Assembly: GCF_001270265.1 (NCBI RefSeq)
Contig: NZ_LGAP01000002.1
Coordinates: 680,001 to 744,000, forward strand
Direction of reading: 5' to 3'
Length of the DNA: 64,000 nt
Source of the DNA: Ensifer adhaerens
Lineage (GTDB): Bacteria; Pseudomonadota; Alphaproteobacteria; Rhizobiales; Rhizobiaceae
The notes below the pieces were generated by a model, which ran no database searches, was not told the DNA's origin, and saw nothing but the letters and a program-made list of their open reading frames with translations. The translations under genes and the position numbers were made by a program. This document shows, one piece after another, positions 16,412-26,041 of this stretch (its first letter is position 1; every line of letters begins with the position of its first letter).

Positions 16412-18761
16412 GGCGTCGAACCCCTGCGATGACGAGGGCGGCGATCTGCACGCGCCAGAAGACGAAGGTGCTGCCGGCAACAAGGGCAAAGGCGAGCAGC
16501 GTCAGGCCGATGAGGATCTGCTTGTCCGCTTCGGTCGCTGTCTGCGGCAGGTTCACCTGGTTGTTGGCTTCGGCAATGAGGCTCGCTGCGCGCGCCGTCG
16601 GTGCCGCCAGCATGCGGTCGGCCGTGACCATCGCCAGCTTCGTCTGGCTTTCGGCCGAAGCCTCGCGCTCGTCGACTTCGCCGGTCGCATCGGGGCCGGT
16701 CGCATCGGACTTCTCGCCAAAAACCTTGCCGAAGTCCCAGCCGGCCGGCAGGTTGAGCGGCACATCGGTTTCCGTCAGGTTTTCGCCGGCGGGCCGCGAC
16801 GGTGTCGCATCGACGGCGACAAGGCTGGTGAGGCGCGAGACCAGGTGATGGGCAAGCGCCACGGTTTCGATCTGCCTGTCGAGCGTTGCGGGGTCGGCGA
16901 TCGCCGACGCGCTTGCCTCGAGATCGTCGATCTTGCGGCGGGCCCAGAGCTTGGCGATGCCTTCGCCGGTCGCGGCCTTGGCGATGTCCATCTCGACACG
17001 CCAGGGCTGGTCGCCGGCCTTGCCGACGATGCGAAGCTTACCTTCGGGCGATGTGCCGTCGAGTTCGGCGGTCAGCACCACCGGCTCGCCGCGGTAGAGA
17101 TCGGGCATCGGGTTCGGCGTGATGTCGCCGGAGGCAGCGCCTTCGAACGTCGCCGAAATGTCGGTCATGGCCGGGCTCTCAAGCTTGGTGAAGAGCTCGC
17201 CCATGCGGGCGGCCACCTGGCTCTCGGAACCGATCAGCGTGAAAGTGCCGCGACCGTATTCGGCGGCCTTGGTCATGAAATGGCTGTTGGGCGCCGAACC
17301 GATGCCGACGGTGAAGACGCGGGCGTCGCCACGGTTGCTCTGGATCTCCTGGAAAAGCTGGCCTTCATTGCCGATGGCGCCATCGGTGAGGAAGACCACC
17401 TGGCGAAGGGCGCCTGATGCAACCGGTCCCTGGGTGCGCAGCGCCGCTTCCAGCGCCGGCAGCATTTCCGTGCCGCCATCGGCGGTCAGGCCGCGCACGA
17501 AGGCGATCGCATCCTCGCGCTTATCAGGCGTCGCCTCGACAAGATCAGGCAAATGCACGGTCATCGTGTCGTCGAAGCGGATGACGTTGAACCGATCCTC
17601 CGGCTTCAGCCGCGAGATCGCCAGCGCCAGGCTTTCCTTTGCCTGCTCCATCGACGGGCCGGCCATAGAGCCGGAATTGTCGATGACGAAAACGACCTCG
17701 CGCCTGACCGGCTTGTCGGTCTCTGTCGCGGTGACCGGCGGGGGGACAAAGGACAGGAGATAGGTCTTGCCGCCGACGGGCTCGCGGAACAGGCCGGCAT
17801 AGGGGCTCTTGCCTTCGACCGCCTTCCAGCTGAGTTCGAAATCCCTGTCGGCAGGAACGCTTGCGGCCTTCAGCGTGATCTTGCGGGTCAGCTGGTCGAG
17901 CGTGGTAGTTTCGATCTCGTGATAGGCTGATGTCACCTCGCCGATCGGGAAGCCCGCCTTCAGGTTGATCGTCAACGTCACCGGGTTGATCCTGGCGTTT
18001 TCACGCGGATCGAGCACCGGCGGCTCGATCTTTTGGCGATCGGGAACCGGATCGCTGACGGCATAGCCGGTGCGGCTGTCGAGATCGACGGTCTGCACGA
18101 CCGGCTGCGGATTGTAGCGAGGCGCTACCACCATCGGGAAACGAAAGGTAAAGGCGTCGTTCGACTGGCGCACGCCGCTTTGGTATTCGATCTGCACGAC
18201 CACCGTTTCGCCGGGGCCGATATTGGCGACCTGATTGGTGAAGAGGTTGGGGCGCTGCTGTTCGAGCAGCGCCGCCTTCTTGCCCTCGGCCTTTGCCTGC
18301 TCGTAGATTTCCTTGGCTGCCTGGCGCGGCTTGATCTGACCTTCGATGAAGCGGTCGCCGATCTGCATCTTCAGGGTATCGACGGCGGAATCATCGGGAA
18401 GCGGGAAGACATAGGTGCCTTCGACCCATCCCTTGCTCGGGTTCTGGAACCGCTGCGTGACGCGGGTGCGCATGATCGGACCGTTAACGTCGATCTGCAC
18501 GTCGGTCGCCAGTCGCGGCGCCTCGACGAAATAGCCGGGTTCCTTGGAGGGGAAGAGCAGGGCACCGGTGCCCATGTCGTTGGGCCTGACATAGCCGGCC
18601 ATCTGCTCCGGCCTGGCGCTGGCCGTCTGGGCCGAGGCCTGGGTCATCAGGCCGAGGATCATCACGATGCAGGCGGCGAGGGCTGCGAGCGCCAGATACA
18701 TGCCCCAGCGCGCTTCGTTCTGCCGTGTCCGTGATTCAGCGATTTCGTCGTCGAGAAACAT
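16401..18761 (-). CDS. Sortase target protein with VIT and VWA domains (marine proteobacterial type)
   Basis: A 786-residue envelope protein. It has an N-terminal hydrophobic segment (about residues 20-45), a VIT domain (ATDVQIDVNGPIMRTRVTQRF through FRFPMVV) and a central VWA domain with MIDAS motif DNSGSMAG. The C-terminal sorting signal is NLPQTA, a hydrophobic helix and a basic tail RRHGR. It is the expected substrate of the adjacent class GN sortase. VIT/VWA proteins often form adhesive or scaffold structures; the role here is unknown. The start at 18761 has GGGGGTG four bases upstream. Confidence 0.92.
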   Translation of the reverse strand: MFLDDEIAESRTRQNEARWGMYLALAALAACIVMILGLMTQASAQTASARPEQMAGYVRPNDMGTGALLFPSKEPGYFVEAPRLATDVQIDVNGPIMRTRVTQRFQNPSKGWVEGTYVFPLPDDSAVDTLKMQIGDRFIEGQIKPRQAAKEIYEQAKAEGKKAALLEQQRPNLFTNQVANIGPGETVVVQIEYQSGVRQSNDAFTFRFPMVVAPRYNPQPVVQTVDLDSRTGYAVSDPVPDRQKIEPPVLDPRENARINPVTLTINLKAGFPIGEVTSAYHEIETTTLDQLTRKITLKAASVPADRDFELSWKAVEGKSPYAGLFREPVGGKTYLLSFVPPPVTATETDKPVRREVVFVIDNSGSMAGPSMEQAKESLALAISRLKPEDRFNVIRFDDTMTVHLPDLVEATPDKREDAIAFVRGLTADGGTEMLPALEAALRTQGPVASGALRQVVFLTDGAIGNEGQLFQEIQSNRGDARVFTVGIGSAPNSHFMTKAAEYGRGTFTLIGSESQVAARMGELFTKLESPAMTDISATFEGAASGDITPNPMPDLYRGEPVVLTAELDGTSPEGKLRIVGKAGDQPWRVEMDIAKAATGEGIAKLWARRKIDDLEASASAIADPATLDRQIETVALAHHLVSRLTSLVAVDATPSRPAGENLTETDVPLNLPAGWDFGKVFGEKSDATGPDATGEVDEREASAESQTKLAMVTADRMLAAPTARAASLIAEANNQVNLPQTATEADKQILIGLTLLAFALVAGSTFVFWRVQIAALVIAGVRRHGR

Positions 18762-20444
<1,683 letters not shown>

Positions 20445-20470
20445 GCTCAGGTATTCGATCTCATGAAAAA

Positions 20471-20496
20471 GCCCGCCGCAACGGCGGGCTTTTTTG
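20471..20496 (+). terminator. Rho-independent terminator of aatA
   Basis: An 8-bp stem (GCCCGCCG / CGGCGGGC) with loop CAA is followed by six T residues, 27 bases after the aatA stop. Confidence 0.92.
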
Positions 20497-20570
20497 TTGG
20501 CAAACCGATTCAACGGGTGGCCATTCTGATTCAAGCGTGTCGGCTAAGCCGTTGAAATCAGATTTGAACT

Positions 20571-20876
20571 TCAAGCGCCCGGAACCTCGTCGTCGCCGAC
20601 GACGCCGCCCTCGCTTTCGAGAATGGAGAGGCGACGCGCCTCGGATCGGGTGAACTTCAGGCAGACGCCGATACCGCGTTCGCCTTCCGGCAAAAACATC
20701 GCGCCGGCATTTTCGAGCGCATGCCTCAGCGACAGGATCACCTCGTCGGCGGGCGTCTCCAGCTTGCGCTCGAACTTGAGGATCGTGTCCTCGCTGACGC
20801 CCGAAAAGCTCGCCAGCATCTCGCGCGAAATTTCGATCAGCGCCCGGGCGGCGCGGCATTGTGTACCCGTAATCAT
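20571..20876 (-). CDS. Small helix-turn-helix (XRE-like) transcriptional regulator
   Basis: A 101-residue protein with a Cro/CI-type HTH in its first half (AARALIEISREMLASFSGVSEDTILKFER). It then has a variant of the common tail seen in alphaproteobacterial regulators (LRHALENAGAMFLPEGERGIGVCLK). The start at 20876 follows GGAGG by five bases; an in-frame GTG at 20882 is less well placed. Its target is unknown. It stands alone, downstream of and convergent with aatA. The 170 bases upstream contain nothing else recognisable. Confidence 0.8.
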   Translation of the reverse strand: MITGTQCRAARALIEISREMLASFSGVSEDTILKFERKLETPADEVILSLRHALENAGAMFLPEGERGIGVCLKFTRSEARRLSILESEGGVVGDDEVPGA

Positions 20877-21049
20877 CGTCACCTCCAGTTGCAGGCAGGA
20901 TGCGTGAAGGCCGGCGGCGGGTCAATCGCAAGCAGACGGTCCGCGACCTTTCGACCACGGACCATTGCTGCGCAGTTCGGTTGATGCGACGTTTCGACAA
21001 CGGCCGGGCGGGCTTTCACCAGCGTCGGCTGTGTGTTGGAGACAGAACC

Positions 21050-21916
21050 CTATTTTCGCCTCATCGCCTCGATGATGCCGGAGATCTCGTCGGTGCCGAA
21101 GCCGCCGGCGAGGCGCTTTTGCGCCAGCCTTTCCATCGGCTCCATGAAAGCCGGATCGATGCCCTGGCTGCGGCTTGCAGCGACGATATTGGTGATCGCC
21201 ACCGATTGCATTGCAAGGTTCGACATCACGTCGCGGCCGTGATCGCCGCTGTCGATCCGTTCGGCATAGTCGGGCAGGACTGTCATCATTGCCGCAAGCC
21301 AGGGCTCGACCAGGGACAGGAACGCCGTCGCCGAGACGCCGACGCTGCCGGCAAGCGCTGTTGCGTGCAGGTAGCCGCCGAAGAGCCCGTACATCGCCGA
21401 AAGCAAGGCGAGGTCGTTGACCGCGGCGAGGATCGGATCTTCGCCGAGATAGTGGCTCCGGCCGAAGGCCGCGAGCCGATCCCTGGCGAATGCAAAGGCA
21501 TCGGCGCTGCCGCTATAGAGAATGAAGGCGTGCGGCGAGCCGATCATCGGTGGCGTCGCCATGATGCCACCGTCGAGATAGTGGGCGTCGCATCCGTCAA
21601 GGCGGGTGGCAATCGCCCGGACTTCGTCCGGACGGCCATTGGTCAGGTTGACGATCGTCTTGCCGGACAGGCCGGGACCAAGATCATGAAGCGTGGCTTC
21701 GACGGCGGCATAGTCGGTGAGGCATAGGACGATCACGTCGCTCGCTGCGATGGCCTCAGTGACGGTGTCGGCCCGGTGGGCGCCGCGGGCAACGAGAGCG
21801 TCGGCCCGCGACGGCGTGCGGTTCCAGACGGTTGTGGCGTTGCCGGCGTCAATAAGGGCGTTTGCGAGGGCCGTACCCATCGCGCCGAGGCCGATGACCG
21901 AGATGGTATTGGACAT
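21050..21916 (-). CDS. NAD(P)-dependent oxidoreductase, imine reductase/beta-hydroxyacid dehydrogenase-like
   Basis: A 288-residue Rossmann enzyme with N-terminal VIGLGAMGTALANALIDAG and NRTPSRADAL, typical NADP-binding features. A C-terminal all-helical domain (NDLALLSAMYGLFGGYLHATALA) resembles imine reductases more than classical 3-hydroxyisobutyrate dehydrogenases. The catalytic lysine of hydroxyacid dehydrogenases is not evident, which supports the imine-reductase-like reading. The substrate is unknown. It follows the SDR gene by 24 bases and has its own GGAG, so the two form an operon opposite a LysR gene. Confidence 0.82.
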   Translation of the reverse strand: MSNTISVIGLGAMGTALANALIDAGNATTVWNRTPSRADALVARGAHRADTVTEAIAASDVIVLCLTDYAAVEATLHDLGPGLSGKTIVNLTNGRPDEVRAIATRLDGCDAHYLDGGIMATPPMIGSPHAFILYSGSADAFAFARDRLAAFGRSHYLGEDPILAAVNDLALLSAMYGLFGGYLHATALAGSVGVSATAFLSLVEPWLAAMMTVLPDYAERIDSGDHGRDVMSNLAMQSVAITNIVAASRSQGIDPAFMEPMERLAQKRLAGGFGTDEISGIIEAMRRK

Positions 21917-21940
21917 CTGGATTCTCCGTTCTGGCGGGGT

Positions 21941-22702
21941 TCAGGCAGCCTGCGACAATTGCTGGCCGAGACCGCCGTCAACCGTCAGTCTTGCGCCGGT
22001 GGTGAAGGTCGCGTCGAAGGCGAGGAAGAGCACGGCGCGGGCCACTTCGTCGGCGGTGCCGTTGCGGCCCATCGGCGTGATCGCATCGCCCAGCGCCTTG
22101 AACTCGGCACGTTCCGCATCGGTGATGCCGGCAACGCCCTTGGTCGGCGTGTCGATGAAGCCAGGGCTGACCGAATTCACCCGGATACCGCGTGGCAAGA
22201 GTTCGGCGGCAAAGACGGAGGCAAACGAGATCAGCGCCGCCTTGCTGCCGCTATAGACCGCCATGCCCGCATGGCCGCCGACATCGGCAACCGACGAGGT
22301 GAAGACGATCGAGCCGCCGTCGCGGATCAGCGGTGCCAGGCGCTGGACGGTGAAGAAGGCGCCCTTGGTGTTGATCGTGAACTGGCGATCATAGGAAGCC
22401 TCGGTCACCTGGTCGAAGGGCTCGAGCAACGATGTGCCGGCATTGACATGCAAGAGGTCGATCGTGCCCAGCTTCTGGCCCACCGTCGCCCCGAGCACGG
22501 CGATCTCGCCGAGGTTGGAGATGTCGGACTTTACCGCATGCACACGCGGGCCGAACCGCTCCTGGATCCTGGCGAGGTTTGCCGCGTTGTTGCCGGTCAA
22601 AAGCACCTCGGCGCCACCGTCGACGAGCCGCTCGACCGTCGCCAGACCCATGCCATGCGTGCCGCCGATGACGACGGCTTTCTTGCCCTGATAGTGATCC
22701 AT
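21941..22702 (-). CDS. SDR family oxidoreductase
   Basis: A 253-residue short-chain dehydrogenase with the cofactor motif [16 protein letters not shown] (residues 10-25), the NAG segment ([12 protein letters not shown]), catalytic Ser and [11 protein letters not shown] (Tyr/Lys), and the C-terminal [13 protein letters not shown]. The substrate is not predictable. The start at 22702 is supported by AGGAAGAG eight bases upstream; the frame stays open further but into the promoter region. It is first gene of an operon with the imine reductase-like gene and divergent from a LysR regulator. Confidence 0.9.
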   Translation of the reverse strand: MDHYQGKKAVVIGGTHGMGLATVERLVDGGAEVLLTGNNAANLARIQERFGPRVHAVKSDISNLGEIAVLGATVGQKLGTIDLLHVNAGTSLLEPFDQVTEASYDRQFTINTKGAFFTVQRLAPLIRDGGSIVFTSSVADVGGHAGMAVYSGSKAALISFASVFAAELLPRGIRVNSVSPGFIDTPTKGVAGITDAERAEFKALGDAITPMGRNGTADEVARAVLFLAFDATFTTGARLTVDGGLGQQLSQAA

Positions 22703-22817
22703 GTTCTCTTCCTTCGATGTTCGGTTTCGATGGCAGAGAGATAAATTCATGGACGATATTGCGAAAGACAGGCAAATGTGGATGTATCGTCCATGCATGT
22801 AGACATTGGAATTTGCG

Positions 22818-23708
22818 ATGCGCAATCTCAACGACTTCGTCGTCTTCGCCCATGTGGTCGACCACAAGGGGTTTGCGCCGGCGGCACGGGCGCTCAACGT
22901 GCCGAAATCGACGCTGAGCAAACGCGTGGCCGAACTGGAAAAGACGCTAGGCGTTCGGCTGATCAACCGCACGTCGCGCCGCTTCACCGTCACCGAGGTC
23001 GGCGAGGATTTTTATCGCCACGCCGCGGCGATGCTGATCGAGGCGGAAGCGGCGGAAGCCATCGTCAAGGGGCGGCTCGCCGAGCCGAGCGGTACGGTCC
23101 GGATCACCGCCTCGGTACCGACGGCGCAGATGACGTTGGCCGCACTGTTGCCGCCGTTGGCGCTCGCCTATCCCAAGATGCGGGTGATGCTGCACGCGAC
23201 CGACCGTTTCGTCGATGTCGTCCAGGAGGGTTTCGACATTGCGGTGCGCGACCACTTCGCGCCCTTGCCCGATTCCGGGTTGGTGCAGCGGCGGGGGGCA
23301 ACGGACGCCATATGGCTGGTGGCAGCGCCCGGCTATCTCGAAAGCCGCGGCGCCCCGCCAGAGCCAAGCGACCTTTCGCGTCATGACGGACTGCTGGCAT
23401 CCTTGACCGCAGAGGGATGGACGATGCGCAACGACGCGGGCGTCGTCGTCCGGGTCCGTCCCGCGCCGCGTTTTCTCGCCGACGAATCCCATGTGCTTCG
23501 CGCGGCCGCCCTTTCCGGCCTCGGCATCACGGCGCTGCCGCGCAAGCTCTGCCGGGCGGAAATCGACGACGGCAGCCTCGTTCGTGTCCTGCCTGATTGG
23601 GAGGCCGGCAGCGTCACCACGACCTTGCTGATGCCGCATCGGCGCGGGCAATTGCCGTCGGTGCGCGCGGTGGTCGATTTCATCGCGGAGCATCTGCCCG
23701 CAGGGTAA
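22818..23708 (+). CDS. LysR-family transcriptional regulator
   Basis: A 296-residue LysR regulator. Its N-terminal winged HTH is [34 protein letters not shown] (split across residues 14-47) followed by [15 protein letters not shown]. The effector-binding domain spans about residues 90-290 ([29 protein letters not shown]). It is divergent from the SDR/imine-reductase operon, with 115 bases between start codons, so it most likely controls that pair. The ATG at 22818 is used; an upstream in-frame TTG lacks a ribosome-binding site. Confidence 0.9.
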   Translation: MRNLNDFVVFAHVVDHKGFAPAARALNVPKSTLSKRVAELEKTLGVRLINRTSRRFTVTEVGEDFYRHAAAMLIEAEAAEAIVKGRLAEPSGTVRITASVPTAQMTLAALLPPLALAYPKMRVMLHATDRFVDVVQEGFDIAVRDHFAPLPDSGLVQRRGATDAIWLVAAPGYLESRGAPPEPSDLSRHDGLLASLTAEGWTMRNDAGVVVRVRPAPRFLADESHVLRAAALSGLGITALPRKLCRAEIDDGSLVRVLPDWEAGSVTTTLLMPHRRGQLPSVRAVVDFIAEHLPAG

Positions 23709-23744
23709 GAGTGGGCGGCGTTGAAAACCTGTGCTCCAAAAGAA

Positions 23745-23772
23745 AAGGCCCGCTCGGGGCGGGCCTTCAATA
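23745..23772 (-). terminator. Bidirectional terminator between lysR and carA
   Basis: A 9-bp stem (AAGGCCCGC / GCGGGCCTT, 5-base loop) gives on the minus strand a TTTTCTTTT tail, fitting carA termination. It lies between convergent genes and may also stop lysR transcription. Confidence 0.85.
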
Positions 23773-23790
23773 CCTGTCTCGGCGGCGCTC

Positions 23791-24996
23791 TCAGCGCTCG
23801 GCAAGCGCCGGTTCGCCCTTCTTCTCGCGCACGAGGTTCATGAACCGGCGGAAGAGGTAATGGCTGTCCTGCGGGCCCGGCGAGGCTTCCGGGTGATGCT
23901 GCACAGAGAAGACCGGCTTGCCGGCGACCCGAAGGCCGCAGTTGGTGCCGTCGAACAGCGAAATGTGAGTCTCTTCAACACCTTCCGGCAGCGACTTCGA
24001 ATCGACTGCGAAGCCGTGGTTCATCGAGACGATCTCGACCTTGCCTGTGGTGTGGTCCTTGACCGGATGGTTGGCGCCGTGGTGACCCTGGTGCATCTTC
24101 TCGGTCTTGCCGCCGAGCGCCAACGCCAGCATCTGGTGGCCGAGGCAGATGCCGAATACCGGGATATCGCTTTTCAGGAGGTCCTGGATTACCGGCACGG
24201 CGTATTCGCCGGTTGCCGCCGGGTCGCCCGGGCCGTTGGAGAGGAAGATGCCGTCCGGCTTCTGCGCAAGCACGTCTTCGGCGCTTGTCGTTGCCGGCAT
24301 CACGGTGACGCGGGCGTTGAGGCCGGTGAAGAGACGCAGGATGTTGCGCTTGACGCCGTAGTCGAGGGCGACGACGTGATAGTCCGCCTCGGCATCGCCG
24401 AGCGTCGAATAGCCTTCGTCCCAGACCCAAGGCTTCTCGGTCCACTGCGACGACTGGCCGGAGGTGGCAACCTTGGCAAGGTCGAGGCCTTCAAGCCCGC
24501 TCCAGGCCTTGGCTTCCTCCTTCAGCGTTTCGATGTCGAAAACGCCGGAGGGGTCATGGGCGATGACGGCGTTGGGCATGCCGTTTTCGCGGATCCAGGC
24601 GGTCAGCGCCCGGGTGTCGATGCCGCAAAGGCCGATGATGCCGCGCGCCTTCAGCCAGCCGTCGAGATGCTTGGCGGCGCGGTAGTTGGAGGGCTCGGTA
24701 ATGTCAGCCTTGAAGATGACGCCGACAGCGCCGTGGCGGGCTGCCGGCGTCAGGTCTTCGATGTCTTCGTCATTGGCGCCGATATTGCCGATGTGGGGGA
24801 AGGTGAAGGTGACGATCTGGCTGAGATAGGAAGGGTCCGTCAGGATTTCCTGGTAGCCGGTCAACGCCGTGTTGAAGCAGACTTCCGCCTGCACCTTGCC
24901 GGTTGCGCCGATGCCCTTGCCTTCGATTACGGTGCCGTCGGCAAGAACGAGCAAAGCGGTGGGTTTTTCAGTGGTCCATGCGGGTGTCGCGGTCAT
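23791..24996 (-). CDS. carA: Carbamoyl-phosphate synthase small subunit
   Basis: CarA is the glutaminase subunit that supplies ammonia to CarB for carbamoyl phosphate, feeding arginine and pyrimidine synthesis. The 401-residue protein has the N-terminal CPSase domain (LVLADGTVIEGKGIGA, FNTALTGYQEILTDPSY). The class I glutamine amidotransferase domain has nucleophile Cys in FGICLGHQMLALALGG and the His/Glu pair in QHHPEASPGP. The ATG at 24996 gives the usual length; the open frame upstream is not preceded by a better site. carB is not in this window. Confidence 0.97.
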   Translation of the reverse strand: MTATPAWTTEKPTALLVLADGTVIEGKGIGATGKVQAEVCFNTALTGYQEILTDPSYLSQIVTFTFPHIGNIGANDEDIEDLTPAARHGAVGVIFKADITEPSNYRAAKHLDGWLKARGIIGLCGIDTRALTAWIRENGMPNAVIAHDPSGVFDIETLKEEAKAWSGLEGLDLAKVATSGQSSQWTEKPWVWDEGYSTLGDAEADYHVVALDYGVKRNILRLFTGLNARVTVMPATTSAEDVLAQKPDGIFLSNGPGDPAATGEYAVPVIQDLLKSDIPVFGICLGHQMLALALGGKTEKMHQGHHGANHPVKDHTTGKVEIVSMNHGFAVDSKSLPEGVEETHISLFDGTNCGLRVAGKPVFSVQHHPEASPGPQDSHYLFRRFMNLVREKKGEPALAER

Positions 24997-25320
24997 CGTT
25001 CCTATCCCGTTGCGGCGCGAGGCGGGGCTTGAAAGCCCGGCGGCTGATCGCCATTTCATGTGCTCAGGCATGGACGCGCGGAATCCCCGCGAAAAGTGCT
25101 CACATGCCGATGTCGTGCAGGTGCGGGAAAATAGCCAAAGCGCAAAGCCCGGTCAACCAGCCGCTGTGAATTGTCCGGAAATAAAATTCCTTTTAATTCA
25201 AGCGGTTGTGTAATTCGTTTGATTGCACCTGCCGCACTGGTTTAAGACGACGACAACATTGATGCATCGAACCGGTTCCGGGCAAGAGCACCGCGGGCCG
25301 GCTTCGACATGGAGAAAGAC

Positions 25321-25770
25321 ATGCGCGACCAGTTCGCTGAGGTACTGAAAGAAGCCCTGAAGGCCAAGGACACACGGCGCACCTCTACCGTGCGGCTGAT
25401 CCAGGCGGCAATCAAGGATCGTGATATCGCCAACCGTGGCCTGGGCAAGGATCCGGTCGGCGACGACGAGATCCTGCAGATCCTCGCCAAGATGATCAAG
25501 CAGCGCGAGGAATCGGCCCGCATATATGATCAGGGCGGGCGGCCGGAGCTTGCGGAGCAAGAGCGGCAGGAAATCGTCATCATCAACCAGTTCCTGCCGG
25601 CCCAACTGTCGGACGACGAGGTCAAGGAGCTCTGTGCCTCGGTGATCCAGGAAACCGGCGCACAGGGGCTGCGCGACATGGGCAAATGCATGAATGCGCT
25701 CAAGGAGCGTTATCCCGGCCAGATGGACTTCGCCAAGGCGTCGGGCCTGGTCAAGGACCTGCTGAAGTAA
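25321..25770 (+). CDS. GatB/YqeY domain-containing protein
   Basis: A 149-residue cytosolic protein of the YqeY family, related to the tRNA-binding tail of GatB. Recognisable parts are MRDQFAEVLKEALKAKDTRR, VRLIQAAIKDRDIANRG and the C-terminal KCMNALKERYPGQMDFAKAS. It may influence tRNA-dependent amidation, but the role is unproven. The start is set to ATG 25321 because GGAG lies six bases before it; an ATG at 25309 overlaps that site. It is divergent from carA and upstream of dnaG, as I recall for other rhizobia. Confidence 0.9.
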   Translation: MRDQFAEVLKEALKAKDTRRTSTVRLIQAAIKDRDIANRGLGKDPVGDDEILQILAKMIKQREESARIYDQGGRPELAEQERQEIVIINQFLPAQLSDDEVKELCASVIQETGAQGLRDMGKCMNALKERYPGQMDFAKASGLVKDLLK

Positions 25771-26041
25771 CCGACTGCGCCCGCTCATCTGCGGCGGGCG
25801 CCGTTCCGGCGCTGAAGGCGTTTCATAGGCCTGATCGATCAGCGCGAATTTCTCCGCCTGATCTTCCCAATATTCCCGGATGAGACCCTGCGACGGCCAG
25901 AGGCCGCCGCGGCCCTGCGTGCCATCCCATCCCATGCTTCCAAATTCTGTCGTGATAGCCTGTGAATTGCGGGCACGGCCGGTCAGCGCTGTGGCGTCCG
26001 ACCGTTTCGCCGCCTATATGGAGGATCGACCAGAGGTATCC
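25771..26041. other. Interval between yqeY and dnaG with a protein-like minus-strand frame
   Basis: No plus-strand gene is apparent here. On the minus strand, from an ATG at 25935, the frame reads LIREYWEDQAEKFALIDQAY and PSAPERRPPQMSG, which looks protein-like. It then runs without a stop through the antisense of yqeY. It may be a truncated or coincidental frame. The dnaG promoter should also lie here. Confidence 0.3.

Noticed and set aside
16287-17417. Long plus-strand frames antisense to the sortase target
   Set aside because: The minus strand has recognisable VIT, VWA and sorting-signal motifs; the plus-strand frames have none.
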